Translations under genes and position numbers: made by a program | In this document: positions 9,014 through 18,100 of the stretch, piece by piece | Position numbering within the stretch: the first letter of the stretch is position 1 | Layout: the number at the start of each line of letters is the position of its first letter | Notes under the pieces: model-generated | Databases searched by the model: none | What the model was told of the DNA's origin: nothing | The model's input: the letters and a program-made list of their open reading frames with translations, nothing else | DNA from: Bacillus pseudomycoides | GTDB lineage: Bacteria; Bacillota; Bacilli; Bacillales; Bacillaceae_G | NCBI RefSeq assembly: GCF_022811845.1 | Contig: NZ_CP064266.1 | Location: forward strand, 1,612,001 to 1,676,000 | Length of the DNA stretch: 64,000 nt | Direction: 5' to 3'

Positions 9014-9835
9014 ATGCCTTTTGGAGATATGAACCTTTTGAAATATCTCAGTACGATATTAGATATCGCCGTTGTGTGGTTTGTTATATATAAGCTAATT
9101 CTTGTAATTCGAGGCACAAAAGCTGTGCAACTTTTGAAAGGGATTTCGGTTATTTTTATCGTTCGTATATTAAGTTATTTATTTGAGTTACATACATTGC
9201 AGTGGCTCACAGATCAAGCTTTGACGTGGGGATTTTTAGCAGTGATTATTATATTCCAACCAGAGCTTAGACGAGCGCTTGAACAATTAGGAAGAGGAAG
9301 CTTGTTCTCCCGTGGAATTGGTCAGGAAGAAGAAGAACATGAAATGGTTGCAAATGCTGTAGCAAAGGCAACAGAATATATGGGTAAACGACGCATTGGT
9401 GCGCTTATTACATTATCTAGGGAAACTGGGATGGGAGATTATGTAGAAACTGGGATTCCTTTAAATGCGAATGTCTCATCAGAATTGCTTATTAATATCT
9501 TTATTCCAAATACACCACTTCATGATGGAGCTGTTATTATGCAGGGAAATACGATTAAAGCAGCGGCTTGTTATTTACCATTATCGGAAAGTCCATTCAT
9601 ATCTAAAGAATTAGGAACACGTCACCGGGCTGCAATGGGAGTTAGTGAAGTAACTGATAGTATTACAGTAGTGGTATCGGAAGAAACAGGCCAAATTTCT
9701 TTAACTAAAAATGGAGAATTGCATCGTGACTTGAAAGTCGAACAGTTGAAAGAAATGCTTTTAGTGGAATTCAGTGGAAATGTGAAAACAACTTCTTCAT
9801 CTTTATGGAATTGGAGGAGAAAGCGTCATGGATAA
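9014..9835 (+). CDS. cdaA: Diadenylate cyclase CdaA
   Basis: A 273-residue membrane enzyme that condenses two ATP into c-di-AMP. Three N-terminal hydrophobic segments (residues about 13-80) precede a DAC domain with the signature DGA (171-173) and RHR (203-205). It starts at ATG after AGGAGG and overlaps cdaR by 8 nt. Order cdaA-cdaR-glmM is conserved in Firmicutes, where CdaR and GlmM modulate CdaA, linking c-di-AMP levels to cell-wall precursor supply. All catalytic motifs are intact. Confidence 0.97.
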   Translation: MPFGDMNLLKYLSTILDIAVVWFVIYKLILVIRGTKAVQLLKGISVIFIVRILSYLFELHTLQWLTDQALTWGFLAVIIIFQPELRRALEQLGRGSLFSRGIGQEEEEHEMVANAVAKATEYMGKRRIGALITLSRETGMGDYVETGIPLNANVSSELLINIFIPNTPLHDGAVIMQGNTIKAAACYLPLSESPFISKELGTRHRAAMGVSEVTDSITVVVSEETGQISLTKNGELHRDLKVEQLKEMLLVEFSGNVKTTSSSLWNWRRKRHG

Positions 9836-11276
9836 GCTAATGGAGAACCACTGGTTTTTAAAAGGAATTTCATTACTACTGGCGTTAATGCTTTACATGT
9901 CAACGAATTTGTCAGACAAAAGCGCAGCGGAGAATAAGAGTACATCGCCTTTTCCAACGGGTGATATAACAGAAACAGTATCTAACATTGTAGTAGCAGT
10001 AAACTACGATGAAGATAAATATATTGTAAGCGGCATTCCAAAGTATGTAAAAGTCAAATTGGAAGGATCTAAAAACGTAATTACTGCAGCAAGATCACAA
10101 CGCGAATTTGGTGTATCTGTAGATTTACGAGGGTATTCTACCGGAACATATGATGTTCCTTTAAAATATACCGGGATGGAAAGCAATTTAAAAGTAACAG
10201 TTCAACCAGAGAGCGTTAAAGTTACAATCCAAAATAAGGCGAAGAAATCATTTCCTGTGGAAGTGAAATATTCGAATGAGAGTCAAATGCCAGGAGGTAG
10301 TTTGGTTGAAAAGCCGACTATTAAACCAGGAACTGTTGAGGTTATTGGTACAGAAGAAGAGTTAGCACAAGTTGCTCTTGTCAGGGCGTATATTGATTTG
10401 AAGGGAATAACAAAAACAGTAACAAAGACAGCTGAAATTGTACTATATGATGAAGAGGGCCGAAAATTAGACTTACAAACAACACCTTCTAAAGTAAGTG
10501 TTACGATCCCAGTTTCAAATTCAACTACGACAAATAATATTGAAAAAACTGTGCCACTAACTTATGTGAAAAAAGGAAGTGTACCAGAGGGGTTAGCTGT
10601 TACAAACATTGGTATCGAACCAAAAGAAGTGACAATATCAGGTCCGAAAGATGTTTTGGACAATATAAAGTCCTTGGAGGGCGTCGAAGTAGACCTTAGT
10701 AAAATTAAGGAGTCTACAACATTCGATGCCTCTGTTTTATTACCGAAAGGTGTAACAAATGTAAGTCCTAGTCAAGTAAAGGTTTCTGTCGAAGTGCAAG
10801 AGCAAAAAAATACAAAGCATAAGACAATTGATGGCATTTCTATACAAGAAAATGGATTGTCAGATGAATTCACTTTACAGCTACTTTCTCCCCAAAGTGG
10901 AAAGATAAGCGTTGATATTTCAGGAGAAGCAAGTATAGTAGATAAAATAACAGCAGAACAAATAACAGCGTCAATTAATCTACAAAATGTCTCTTCTGGG
11001 ACTCACGATATTTCCATTCAGGTTAGTGGACCTAATAATATTTCAATAGAAGCAAAACAAAAAAGTGCAAAGGTCACTCTTGTAAAGAAAGAAAAAAACG
11101 ATCAAGAAGTGCAAGGTAAGCCAGAGAAACAAGAACCACAACAAGATAAAGAAAATGAAACAGAGAAACCAAAAGAAGATCAAAATAAAGATACAGAACA
11201 AGAGAATGAAGTAGGAAAGCAAGAGGAAACTCAAAAACAGAACGAGCAAGAAAAAGGAGCGAATAGCAATGGGTAA
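9828..11276 (+). CDS. cdaR: CdaA regulator CdaR (YbbR-domain protein)
   Basis: A 482-residue protein with one N-terminal transmembrane segment (about 8-24), an extracytoplasmic part of several YbbR repeats (about 55-410), and a C-terminal tail of roughly 55 residues made almost only of K, E, Q, N and D. It is known as a membrane partner that controls CdaA. The ATG overlaps the cdaA end and follows GGAGGAG. The glmM start overlaps its end by 8 nt, so the three genes are translationally coupled. The low-complexity tail is expected to be disordered. Confidence 0.93.
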   Translation: MDKLMENHWFLKGISLLLALMLYMSTNLSDKSAAENKSTSPFPTGDITETVSNIVVAVNYDEDKYIVSGIPKYVKVKLEGSKNVITAARSQREFGVSVDLRGYSTGTYDVPLKYTGMESNLKVTVQPESVKVTIQNKAKKSFPVEVKYSNESQMPGGSLVEKPTIKPGTVEVIGTEEELAQVALVRAYIDLKGITKTVTKTAEIVLYDEEGRKLDLQTTPSKVSVTIPVSNSTTTNNIEKTVPLTYVKKGSVPEGLAVTNIGIEPKEVTISGPKDVLDNIKSLEGVEVDLSKIKESTTFDASVLLPKGVTNVSPSQVKVSVEVQEQKNTKHKTIDGISIQENGLSDEFTLQLLSPQSGKISVDISGEASIVDKITAEQITASINLQNVSSGTHDISIQVSGPNNISIEAKQKSAKVTLVKKEKNDQEVQGKPEKQEPQQDKENETEKPKEDQNKDTEQENEVGKQEETQKQNEQEKGANSNG

Positions 11277-12615
11277 ATATTTTGGTACAGATGGTGTGCG
11301 CGGTGTTGCAAATAAAGAGTTAACACCAGAATTAGCATTTAAAATCGGTCGTTTTGGAGGATATGTATTAACAAAGGATACAGATCGTCCAAAAGTTATT
11401 ATCGGTCGTGATACACGTGTATCTGGTCATATGTTAGAAGGAGCTCTAGTGGCAGGCCTATTATCAACTGGAGCAGAAGTTATGCGTCTTGGCGTTATTT
11501 CAACTCCTGGAGTTGCGTACTTAACAAAAGCATTAGATGCACAAGCAGGTGTTATGATTTCAGCATCTCATAATCCGGTACAAGATAATGGAATTAAATT
11601 CTTCGGTTCAGATGGATTTAAACTAACTGATGAGCAAGAAGAAGAGATCGAGGCTTTATTAGATAAAGAAGTAGATGAATTACCACGTCCAACAGGAACA
11701 GAACTTGGACAAGTGAATGACTACTTCGAAGGTGGACAAAAATACTTACAATACATTAAGCAAACTGTGGAGGAAGACTTCTCAGGCTTACATATTGCTT
11801 TAGATTGTGCACATGGGGCAACGTCTTCTTTAGCACCATATTTATTTGCAGATTTAGAAGCTGATATTTCTACAATGGGAACTTCACCAAATGGCATGAA
11901 TATTAATGCTGGTGTTGGTTCTACGCATCCAGAAGGCCTAGCTGAATTGGTAAAAGAAAAAGGTGCAGATATTGGGTTAGCGTTTGATGGTGATGGTGAC
12001 CGTCTAATTGCAGTAGATGAAAAAGGAAATATCGTTGATGGCGATCAAATTATGTACATTTGTGCGAAGTATATGAAAGAAACTGGTCAGTTAAAACATA
12101 ATACAGTTGTTTCAACAGTTATGAGTAACTTAGGTTTCTATAAAGCACTTGAAGCAAATGGTATTACAAGTGATAAAACAGCAGTTGGTGATCGCTACGT
12201 AATGGAAGAAATGAAACGCGGTGGTTATAACCTTGGTGGTGAACAATCTGGTCATATTATCTTACTTGATTACATTACAACTGGAGATGGAATGTTAAGT
12301 GCACTTCAGCTTGTAAACATTATGAAAATGACGAAAAAGCCACTATCTGAGCTTGCAGGTGAAATGATAAAGTTCCCACAATTATTAGTGAACGTTCGTG
12401 TAACAGATAAAAAATTAGCATTAGAAAATGAAAAAATTAAAGAAATCATTCGTGTGATAGAAGAAGAAATGAACGGAGATGGTCGTATTCTTGTTCGCCC
12501 TTCTGGAACAGAACCGCTTATTCGTGTAATGGCAGAAGCACCAACACAAGAAATTTGTGACGGATACGTACATCGCATTGTAGAAGTTGTGAAAGCTGAA
12601 GTTGGCGCTGAATAA
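11269..12615 (+). CDS. glmM: Phosphoglucosamine mutase GlmM
   Basis: A 448-residue cytoplasmic enzyme converting glucosamine-6-phosphate to glucosamine-1-phosphate for UDP-GlcNAc and peptidoglycan synthesis. The phosphoserine motif ISASHNP carries the active Ser100. The metal-binding loop is DGDGDR and the C-terminal phosphate-binding loop is RPSGTEPLIR. Length is typical. It overlaps cdaR, and its own terminator follows at 12632. Confidence 0.97.
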   Translation: MGKYFGTDGVRGVANKELTPELAFKIGRFGGYVLTKDTDRPKVIIGRDTRVSGHMLEGALVAGLLSTGAEVMRLGVISTPGVAYLTKALDAQAGVMISASHNPVQDNGIKFFGSDGFKLTDEQEEEIEALLDKEVDELPRPTGTELGQVNDYFEGGQKYLQYIKQTVEEDFSGLHIALDCAHGATSSLAPYLFADLEADISTMGTSPNGMNINAGVGSTHPEGLAELVKEKGADIGLAFDGDGDRLIAVDEKGNIVDGDQIMYICAKYMKETGQLKHNTVVSTVMSNLGFYKALEANGITSDKTAVGDRYVMEEMKRGGYNLGGEQSGHIILLDYITTGDGMLSALQLVNIMKMTKKPLSELAGEMIKFPQLLVNVRVTDKKLALENEKIKEIIRVIEEEMNGDGRILVRPSGTEPLIRVMAEAPTQEICDGYVHRIVEVVKAEVGAE

Positions 12616-12631
12616 TCCGTTGTTTTTATAC

Positions 12632-12663
12632 AAAAAAGGAGCACAAACAGTGCTCCTTTTTCA
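12632..12663 (+). terminator. Intrinsic terminator of the cdaA-cdaR-glmM operon
   Basis: AAAAAGGAGCAC pairs with GTGCTCCTTTTT around a short loop. It separates the operon from the glmS ribozyme transcript. Confidence 0.9.
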
Positions 12664-12692
12664 TATGTTTTATAGACAATGATAAATTTTGA

Positions 12693-12719
12693 TTGACGGT
12701 TTATGTTGTTTGTTATAAG
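12693..12719 (+). promoter_or_regulatory. Possible glmS promoter
   Basis: TTGACG (12693-12698) and TATAAG (12714-12719) are separated by 15 bp, a short but usable spacing. Transcription from here would include the glmS ribozyme about 45 nt downstream. Confidence 0.5.
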
Positions 12720-12756
12720 ATTGTCTTGTTCTTTTTCTCAAAGTAATTATATGAAT

Positions 12757-12910
12757 TATGAAAGCGCCAGAACTACAAGTTGTGTAGTTGACGAGGAGGA
12801 GTTTTATCGAGATTTCGGCGGATGACTCCCGGTTGTTCATCACAACCGAAAGCTTTTACTTAAATCACAGAGGTGACTCAGTGGACAAAGGTAAAGGTTT
12901 GATGAGAGAA
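12757..12910 (+). ncRNA. glmS ribozyme-riboswitch
   Basis: The conserved core is clear: cleavage-site region AAAGCGCCAGAACUAC, then GUAGUUGACGAGG, the P2 region and the pseudoknot segment UUUCGGCGGAUGACUCCCGG, followed by the P3/P4 helices to about 12905. Self-cleavage is expected between 12763 and 12764 when glucosamine-6-phosphate binds. That exposes the downstream glmS mRNA to decay and gives feedback control. The 3' boundary is approximate. Confidence 0.95.
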
Positions 12911-13095
12911 AAGGAACGGATAAATACTAGCTGTATAAGTATATACGGACTGAAACCAATCGAGAGGAAGGTGAAAGCCGTTACAGACTTACAGGGCTAG
13001 CAATATGTAATCCGTTTTTATATGTAAATAATGGGATCAGACTATGTCGTTACATGTTCGCAGAGCAATGTAAGCATTTGTAACGGCGACTAAAC
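12911..13095 (+). promoter_or_regulatory. Structured glmS leader between the ribozyme and the start codon
   Basis: About 185 nt separate the ribozyme from glmS. GCCGTTACA (12977-12985) is fully complementary to TGTAACGGC (13079-13087), which lies 8 nt before the start codon. A second segment, CGTTACA (13048-13054), can pair with the same target, so two exclusive structures are possible. No GGAGG-like site is visible before the glmS ATG. Confidence 0.6.
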
Positions 13096-14898
13096 ATGTG
13101 TGGAATCGTAGGATTTATTGGAGATCAAGATGCAAAGGAAATTTTATTAAAAGGTTTAGAAAAGCTAGAGTACCGTGGATATGATTCAGCGGGTATTGCA
13201 GTACAAACAGAGAACGGTGTTGTTGTATACAAAGAAAAAGGCCGTATTGCAAAACTTCGTGAAATCGTAGACGAGAACGTAGCTGCAAGCGTGGGAATCG
13301 GTCACACACGCTGGGCTACACATGGTGTTCCAAGCACTGTAAACGCACATCCGCATCAAAGTACATCAAAACGCTTTACGCTAGTTCATAATGGTGTAAT
13401 TGAAAACTATGAATTAGTGAAAAAAGAATACCTTCAAGGTGTAACGTTTGTAAGTGAGACTGATACAGAAGTTATCGTACAGCTTATGGAACAGCAAGTA
13501 AGCACAGGGTTAAGTGTAGAAGATGCATTCCGTAAAACGTTATCCATTTTACATGGTTCTTATGCGATTGGATTACTTGATGCTGAAAATCCAAACATGA
13601 TTTATGTTGCTAAAAACAAAAGCCCGCTATTAGTAGGTGTTGGTGACAACTTTAACGTTGTTGCAAGCGATGCAATGGCGATGTTACAAGTTACAGATCA
13701 ATTTATCGAGTTAATGGATAAAGAGATGGTAATCGTAACACAAGAAAGCATTACAATTAAAAACTTACAAGGTGAAACGATTAAGCGTGCACCGTTTACA
13801 GCGGAATTAGATGCAAGTGATATTGAAAAAGGAACATATCCTCATTTCATGCTAAAAGAAATTGATGAGCAACCACTTGTAATCCGTAATATCATTCAAA
13901 AATATCAAAATGAAAATGGCGAAATCGAATTAGCTGAAGACATCCGTAATGCGATTTTAGATAGCGATCGTATTTATATTATTGCATGTGGAACAAGTTA
14001 CCATGCTGGTCTTGTTGGAAAGCAATTCATCGAGAAATTTGCGAAAGTACCTGTAGAAGTACACGTAGCAAGTGAATTCTCTTACAATATGCCATTATTA
14101 ACAGAAAGACCATTCTTCATTTACATTTCACAAAGTGGTGAAACTGCAGATAGCCGTGCAGTACTTGTGCAAACAAATGAAATGGGTCATAAAGCATTAA
14201 CAATCACAAACGTACCAGGCTCTACGCTTTCTCGTGAAGCTGACTATACACTGCCTCTATATGCAGGACCAGAAATCGCAGTTGCTTCTACGAAAGCTTA
14301 CACAGCTCAACTTGCAGTGCTTTCAATCCTAGCAGCTGATATTGCTAAAGCAAAAGGCGAAGTTCTTGATTTTGATTTAACACACGAACTAGGTCTTGTG
14401 GCTAACGCAATGGTAGTACTTTGTGATCAAAAAGAGGAAATGGATGCACTTGCAAAACAATTTTTAGCAACAACACGCAACTGCTTCTTCATTGGACGCA
14501 GCGTAGACTTCTTCGTAGGATTAGAAGGTGCGTTAAAGCTAAAAGAAATTTCTTACATCCAAGCAGAAGGATTTGCTGGCGGAGAATTAAAACACGGTAC
14601 AATCGCGTTAATTGAACAAGGTACACCAGTTATCGCACTTGCTACGCAAGCGCACGTAAACCTTGGAATTCGCGGTAACGTAAAAGAAGTAGTAGCACGT
14701 GGAGCAAACCCATGTATCATCTCAATGAAGGGCTTAGAAATGGAAGGCGACAGCTTCGTACTACCAGCTGTACACGAAGCATTAGCACCGCTTGTAGCAG
14801 TTATTCCATTACAACTTATCTCATACTACGCAGCGCTTCACCGCGAGTGTGATGTTGATAAGCCTCGTAACTTAGCTAAGTCTGTTACTGTTGAGTAG
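13096..14898 (+). CDS. glmS: Glutamine-fructose-6-phosphate aminotransferase GlmS
   Basis: A 600-residue cytoplasmic enzyme making glucosamine-6-phosphate from fructose-6-phosphate and glutamine. The N-terminal glutaminase begins MCGIVGFIGDQDA, with Cys2 as nucleophile after Met removal. Two SIS sugar-isomerase domains follow (about 285-420 and 455-590), and the C-terminus DVDKPRNLAKSVTVE is the universal GlmS end. Expression is controlled by the upstream ribozyme. The last codons form the DNA site recognised by TnsD-type proteins, and Tn7-type elements are inserted 24 bp beyond the stop codon here. No strong ribosome binding site is seen. Confidence 0.98.
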   Translation: MCGIVGFIGDQDAKEILLKGLEKLEYRGYDSAGIAVQTENGVVVYKEKGRIAKLREIVDENVAASVGIGHTRWATHGVPSTVNAHPHQSTSKRFTLVHNGVIENYELVKKEYLQGVTFVSETDTEVIVQLMEQQVSTGLSVEDAFRKTLSILHGSYAIGLLDAENPNMIYVAKNKSPLLVGVGDNFNVVASDAMAMLQVTDQFIELMDKEMVIVTQESITIKNLQGETIKRAPFTAELDASDIEKGTYPHFMLKEIDEQPLVIRNIIQKYQNENGEIELAEDIRNAILDSDRIYIIACGTSYHAGLVGKQFIEKFAKVPVEVHVASEFSYNMPLLTERPFFIYISQSGETADSRAVLVQTNEMGHKALTITNVPGSTLSREADYTLPLYAGPEIAVASTKAYTAQLAVLSILAADIAKAKGEVLDFDLTHELGLVANAMVVLCDQKEEMDALAKQFLATTRNCFFIGRSVDFFVGLEGALKLKEISYIQAEGFAGGELKHGTIALIEQGTPVIALATQAHVNLGIRGNVKEVVARGANPCIISMKGLEMEGDSFVLPAVHEALAPLVAVIPLQLISYYAALHRECDVDKPRNLAKSVTVE

Positions 14899-14917
14899 GA
14901 GATTGGGAATAATTTTA

Positions 14918-14922
14918 TTTGT
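14918..14922 (+). repeat. Target-site duplication, glmS side (TTTGT)
   Basis: Five bases directly before the Tn7-type right end, identical to 18193-18197 beyond the left end. Confidence 0.85.
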
Positions 14923-14933
14923 TGTTGATTTAA

Positions 14934-14975
14934 AATAAAGTCGCGACGTTTATCAAAAAGTTGCGAAGCTTTACC
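14934..14975 (+). repeat. Right-end TnsB-type binding repeats
   Basis: AATAAAGTCGCGACGTTT is followed at once by a related copy beginning ATCAAAAAGTTGCGAAGC. The two tandem sites of about 20 bp match the arrangement of TnsB sites at Tn7 right ends. Confidence 0.75.
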
Positions 14976-15002
14976 CCTTTGGATATGATTATCTAAAGGG
15001 GT
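14973..15002 (+). promoter_or_regulatory. Hairpin masking the tnsA ribosome binding site
   Basis: ACCCCTTT pairs with AAAGGGGT. The right arm contains the AAAGGGG Shine-Dalgarno sequence of the GTG-started tnsA 6 nt further on. The same hairpin with small changes is retained at 20287-20314 before a second tnsA remnant. Confidence 0.6.
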
Positions 15003-15008
15003 GTTTTT

Positions 15009-15686
15009 GTGTCGAAAAGAAAAAGAACATCTAAAATCGATAAGTGGATTAAAGAGGGTAGAGGAACGGGTAGTGGGGCAGATTATCAGCCTTGGCTTAA
15101 AATTCAAGATGTTTCCTCATTAGGGCGGTCAACAAGATTAAAAGGTATAAAGACCGCCAGACAACATGAGTTTTTATCGGATTTGGAACGGAATTACTTT
15201 TATTTAACTGAATTTTCCGATGTTATTTTAGATATTCGTGAACAATCTCCTTTATTACCACAAGAAGAGACGATTGTCATTGCTGAAGAGCTTGGGATTA
15301 AACACCCAGCTGATCCAAAAACAGGCGATCCAATTGTTATGACAACGGACTTTTTATTAACAGTTGATAAAGGACAAGGTGTATTTGAAGTCGCTCATAC
15401 TATCAAAATGAAAGATAAGCTATTAGAAGAACGTGTGTTAGAGAAGTTTGAAATTGAACGGGAAAATCGCTCTTTGTCGATGTTAATATTATCATCGCTT
15501 GAAATTCGTGAATGGAAAACTATTTATGATCGACTGCTTATAAATCTTGTGAATGATAGTGGAACTTGGACAAGTAAGTCATTGAAAAGCATTGAAGGTC
15601 AAGGTATTACAGTGGTGAAAGCTAAACACAGTTCTAAAGGGGTTCAGCATAGGGCAGAGGTTTTATTGAACAAATTAGATTACTAG
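15009..15686 (+). CDS. tnsA: TnsA-like transposon endonuclease
   Basis: A 225-residue protein matching TnsA, the restriction-enzyme-like nuclease that cuts the 5' strand ends of Tn7-type elements together with TnsB. Visible landmarks are the LERNYFYL segment with Glu60 and the IREQ that follows, TTDFLL with Asp114, and the TIK lysine (Lys133) before RVLEKFEIERE, corresponding to the catalytic Glu, Asp and Lys of Tn7 TnsA. It starts with GTG, 66 nt inside the right end. Tn7 TnsA is somewhat longer (273). The nuclease core looks intact, but its partners TnsB and TnsC are missing here. The S9 peptidase follows after 21 nt in the same direction. Confidence 0.85.
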   Translation: MSKRKRTSKIDKWIKEGRGTGSGADYQPWLKIQDVSSLGRSTRLKGIKTARQHEFLSDLERNYFYLTEFSDVILDIREQSPLLPQEETIVIAEELGIKHPADPKTGDPIVMTTDFLLTVDKGQGVFEVAHTIKMKDKLLEERVLEKFEIERENRSLSMLILSSLEIREWKTIYDRLLINLVNDSGTWTSKSLKSIEGQGITVVKAKHSSKGVQHRAEVLLNKLDY

Positions 15687-15707
15687 ACATTACGAGGGGG
15701 TTTATTA

Positions 15708-17723
15708 ATGAAAATGAATGAAAAAACATATCTAAGTATAGAAGAGATTATTTCATTACCAACCTTATCAGGTACAAACATAAGTGATGATGGCAAAAAC
15801 GTAGCATTTGTCAAGAAGACAGCTAACTGGAAAGACAATAAATATAGGAATCATGTATGGATATATGAAAAAGATAAGGGGCAGAGTTACCCAATAACAA
15901 CTAGGGATATAGATAGTACATACCCATTATGGTCTCCAGATTCTAGGGATATCGCATATCTTAGCCCAGTTGGTGACGGGGATAATAAGAAAAATCAGAT
16001 CTTTGTTAAGTCAATAGATGGTTATAGTGGGGTTCAAATTACTGATGAGAAAGAAGGGGTCAGTAAATTCAAATGGGAGCCTACTGGCAAGGGTTTTTAT
16101 TATGTTGCACAGTCAAAAGAATCTGAGGTGATAAAGAAACGTAAGGAACTATATGGAAATTTCCATCATATAGGTAAGGAATACCAGAATAATTGTTTAT
16201 ATTACATTGAAGTAGAAAAAGTGATACAAAATGATAAATATGAACACCTGGAAAATTCTGATAGTTCTGATAAGGGTAAAAATGAACACGAAAATAGCGT
16301 TGTTTATCAACTAACTGATGGGAAGGATTTTCATATCCATGAATTTGATATTTCAAATGATGGGAAAAAGGTTGTATTTATGGCTACACCAAGCCCAAAT
16401 ATGGGAGATTATATTAATGGAGATCTATACATACTAGATATTAAAGCTGGAGAGCTACAAAAGATGAATATAGATAAGTTGTTGGGAGGGAGCGTTTGCT
16501 TTTCTCCTGAAGGCAGCAAAATATGTTACTCAGCAAGCATAAGGGAGAAGGATTACTATAAGACCCATATACAAGACAGTACATTAGAGATATATGATAT
16601 TAATAATGGAGAGCTAATTCAACCTTTAACAGATTTTGATAGTACGGTTATTCCATTACGGTGGACAGCTAAAGGAATTTTAATTAGATGGCAGAATAAA
16701 ACTAATTATCTTATTGGGTTGCTATCTGAGGATGGCACTGTAGAAATGTTAAGTGAAAAAGTAGATAGCTTTATAATGGATGCTTCTATAACAAGGGATG
16801 GAAATCATATATCCTATAATAAGGCTATAACAAATGAAACCTTTGAAATCTATTTAGACGATAAAAAAATAACGAATGAAAATAGCTTTTTCAAAGGAAA
16901 GCTTAAAAGTAACAGGGAAATAATCTCATGGCAAAGTAGTGATGGTCTTGAAATAGAGGGTGTTTTATCAACCCCAGTAGAGTTTGACGCAAATAAAAAA
17001 TATCCCTTATTAGTGGTAATCCATGGTGGTCCGGCTTGGGCATCCTTTCCAATATTTTCAGACTGTTTTAATGAGAAATATCCTATTGAACAGTTTATCG
17101 AAAAAGGCTTTATAGTTTTAGAACCAAACTACAGGGGAAGTTCTGGTTATGGTAATGAATTCTTAAAAGCAAACTATAGAAAACTGGGAATTGCTAACTA
17201 CGATGATGTTATATCTGGAGTGGATAAACTAGTTGACAAAGGGATTGCAGATAAAGATAGAGTAGGGGTTATGGGATGGAGCAACGGGGGATATATATCA
17301 GCTTTCTGTTCTACATTTAGTAGTAGATTTAAAGCTATTTCAGTTGGAGGTGGAATTACTAATTGGAGTACCCATTATGTAAATACAGATATACCTTACT
17401 TCATTAGGATGTATTTAGGAAATAATTCATGGAATGATCCAGAGATATATACTAAAACATCACCAATGATATATATTAAATCAGCCTGTACTCCCACCTT
17501 AATCCAACATGGCGAAAAGGATGCAAGAGTTCCAACTCCAAATGCATATGAGCTATATCAAGGATTAAGGGATATGGAAGTTGATACAGAATTAATTATA
17601 TTTAAAGGAATGGCATATAGTTCTGACCAGCCAGGAATTAATGTAGCTATTATGAAGCAGAATTTGATGTGGTTTTCACACTATATTCTTGGAGAAAGTA
17701 TGAAAGATTTTAGGGTTTTATAA
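15708..17723 (+). CDS. S9-family (prolyl oligopeptidase-like) peptidase, catalytic His replaced
   Basis: A 671-residue cytoplasmic protein with an N-terminal WD40/TolB-like beta-propeller (about 30-390) and a C-terminal alpha/beta-hydrolase (about 410-660). HGGPAW forms the oxyanion region, the nucleophile is in GWSNGGY (Ser525) and the Asp is in HGEKDARVP (Asp605). Where relatives have the catalytic His (pattern G-M-P-H before the SSDQP-type loop), this protein has Tyr637 (KGMAYSSDQPG). It may be inactive or act as a binding protein. It starts at ATG after GAGGGGG, 21 nt after tnsA, and is the only cargo of the element. It uses many AGG arginine codons, unlike neighbouring core genes, which fits transfer. 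Confidence 0.82.
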   Translation: MKMNEKTYLSIEEIISLPTLSGTNISDDGKNVAFVKKTANWKDNKYRNHVWIYEKDKGQSYPITTRDIDSTYPLWSPDSRDIAYLSPVGDGDNKKNQIFVKSIDGYSGVQITDEKEGVSKFKWEPTGKGFYYVAQSKESEVIKKRKELYGNFHHIGKEYQNNCLYYIEVEKVIQNDKYEHLENSDSSDKGKNEHENSVVYQLTDGKDFHIHEFDISNDGKKVVFMATPSPNMGDYINGDLYILDIKAGELQKMNIDKLLGGSVCFSPEGSKICYSASIREKDYYKTHIQDSTLEIYDINNGELIQPLTDFDSTVIPLRWTAKGILIRWQNKTNYLIGLLSEDGTVEMLSEKVDSFIMDASITRDGNHISYNKAITNETFEIYLDDKKITNENSFFKGKLKSNREIISWQSSDGLEIEGVLSTPVEFDANKKYPLLVVIHGGPAWASFPIFSDCFNEKYPIEQFIEKGFIVLEPNYRGSSGYGNEFLKANYRKLGIANYDDVISGVDKLVDKGIADKDRVGVMGWSNGGYISAFCSTFSSRFKAISVGGGITNWSTHYVNTDIPYFIRMYLGNNSWNDPEIYTKTSPMIYIKSACTPTLIQHGEKDARVPTPNAYELYQGLRDMEVDTELIIFKGMAYSSDQPGINVAIMKQNLMWFSHYILGESMKDFRVL

Positions 17724-17946
17724 TGGATATCCTCACAGGATACATAAGGATGAAACAGTCTTCATAAGGAAGCTTTTTTTTCTTATTTAGCCTGTGATTG
17801 TAGCTCTATGATTTCCATGTGAATTTCCACTGTATAATACTCTAGCAACTACATTGACTTACAATTGTATAGCAACGTTATGACATTAAGCTCCCTGTAC
17901 CTTTGTAGGGGTACGGAAACGATTCGTGTAAAAACGGCAATAGGAT

Positions 17947-17996
17947 AAAAACGTGGCTCAGATATGGAAAATTACATATTTGCCACGTTTTCTACT
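17947..17996 (+). terminator. Hairpin downstream of the S9 peptidase
   Basis: AAAACGTGGC and GCCACGTTTT form a 10-bp stem with a 25-nt loop, and the right arm ends in T residues. Confidence 0.6.
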
Positions 17997-18100
17997 TATA
18001 AAAGATTAATTAGACCTAGAAGGCAAAGTAGAGATAAGAAATGGATACTTCAGTACAACTGATTTATCTACGGGACAAAAAAAGATATATTAAATAGAAT

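Noticed and set aside
11043..11249. Hydrophobic minus-strand frame opposite the cdaR tail
   Set aside because: It is the antisense of the K/E/Q-rich tail of CdaR, so codon bias alone makes it look like a membrane protein. The same applies to 26279-26629 opposite the LPXTG protein.
12788..13000. A 70-codon reading frame between glmM and glmS
   Set aside because: It lies entirely on the glmS ribozyme and its leader. The conserved RNA core explains the sequence, and the codons match no protein.
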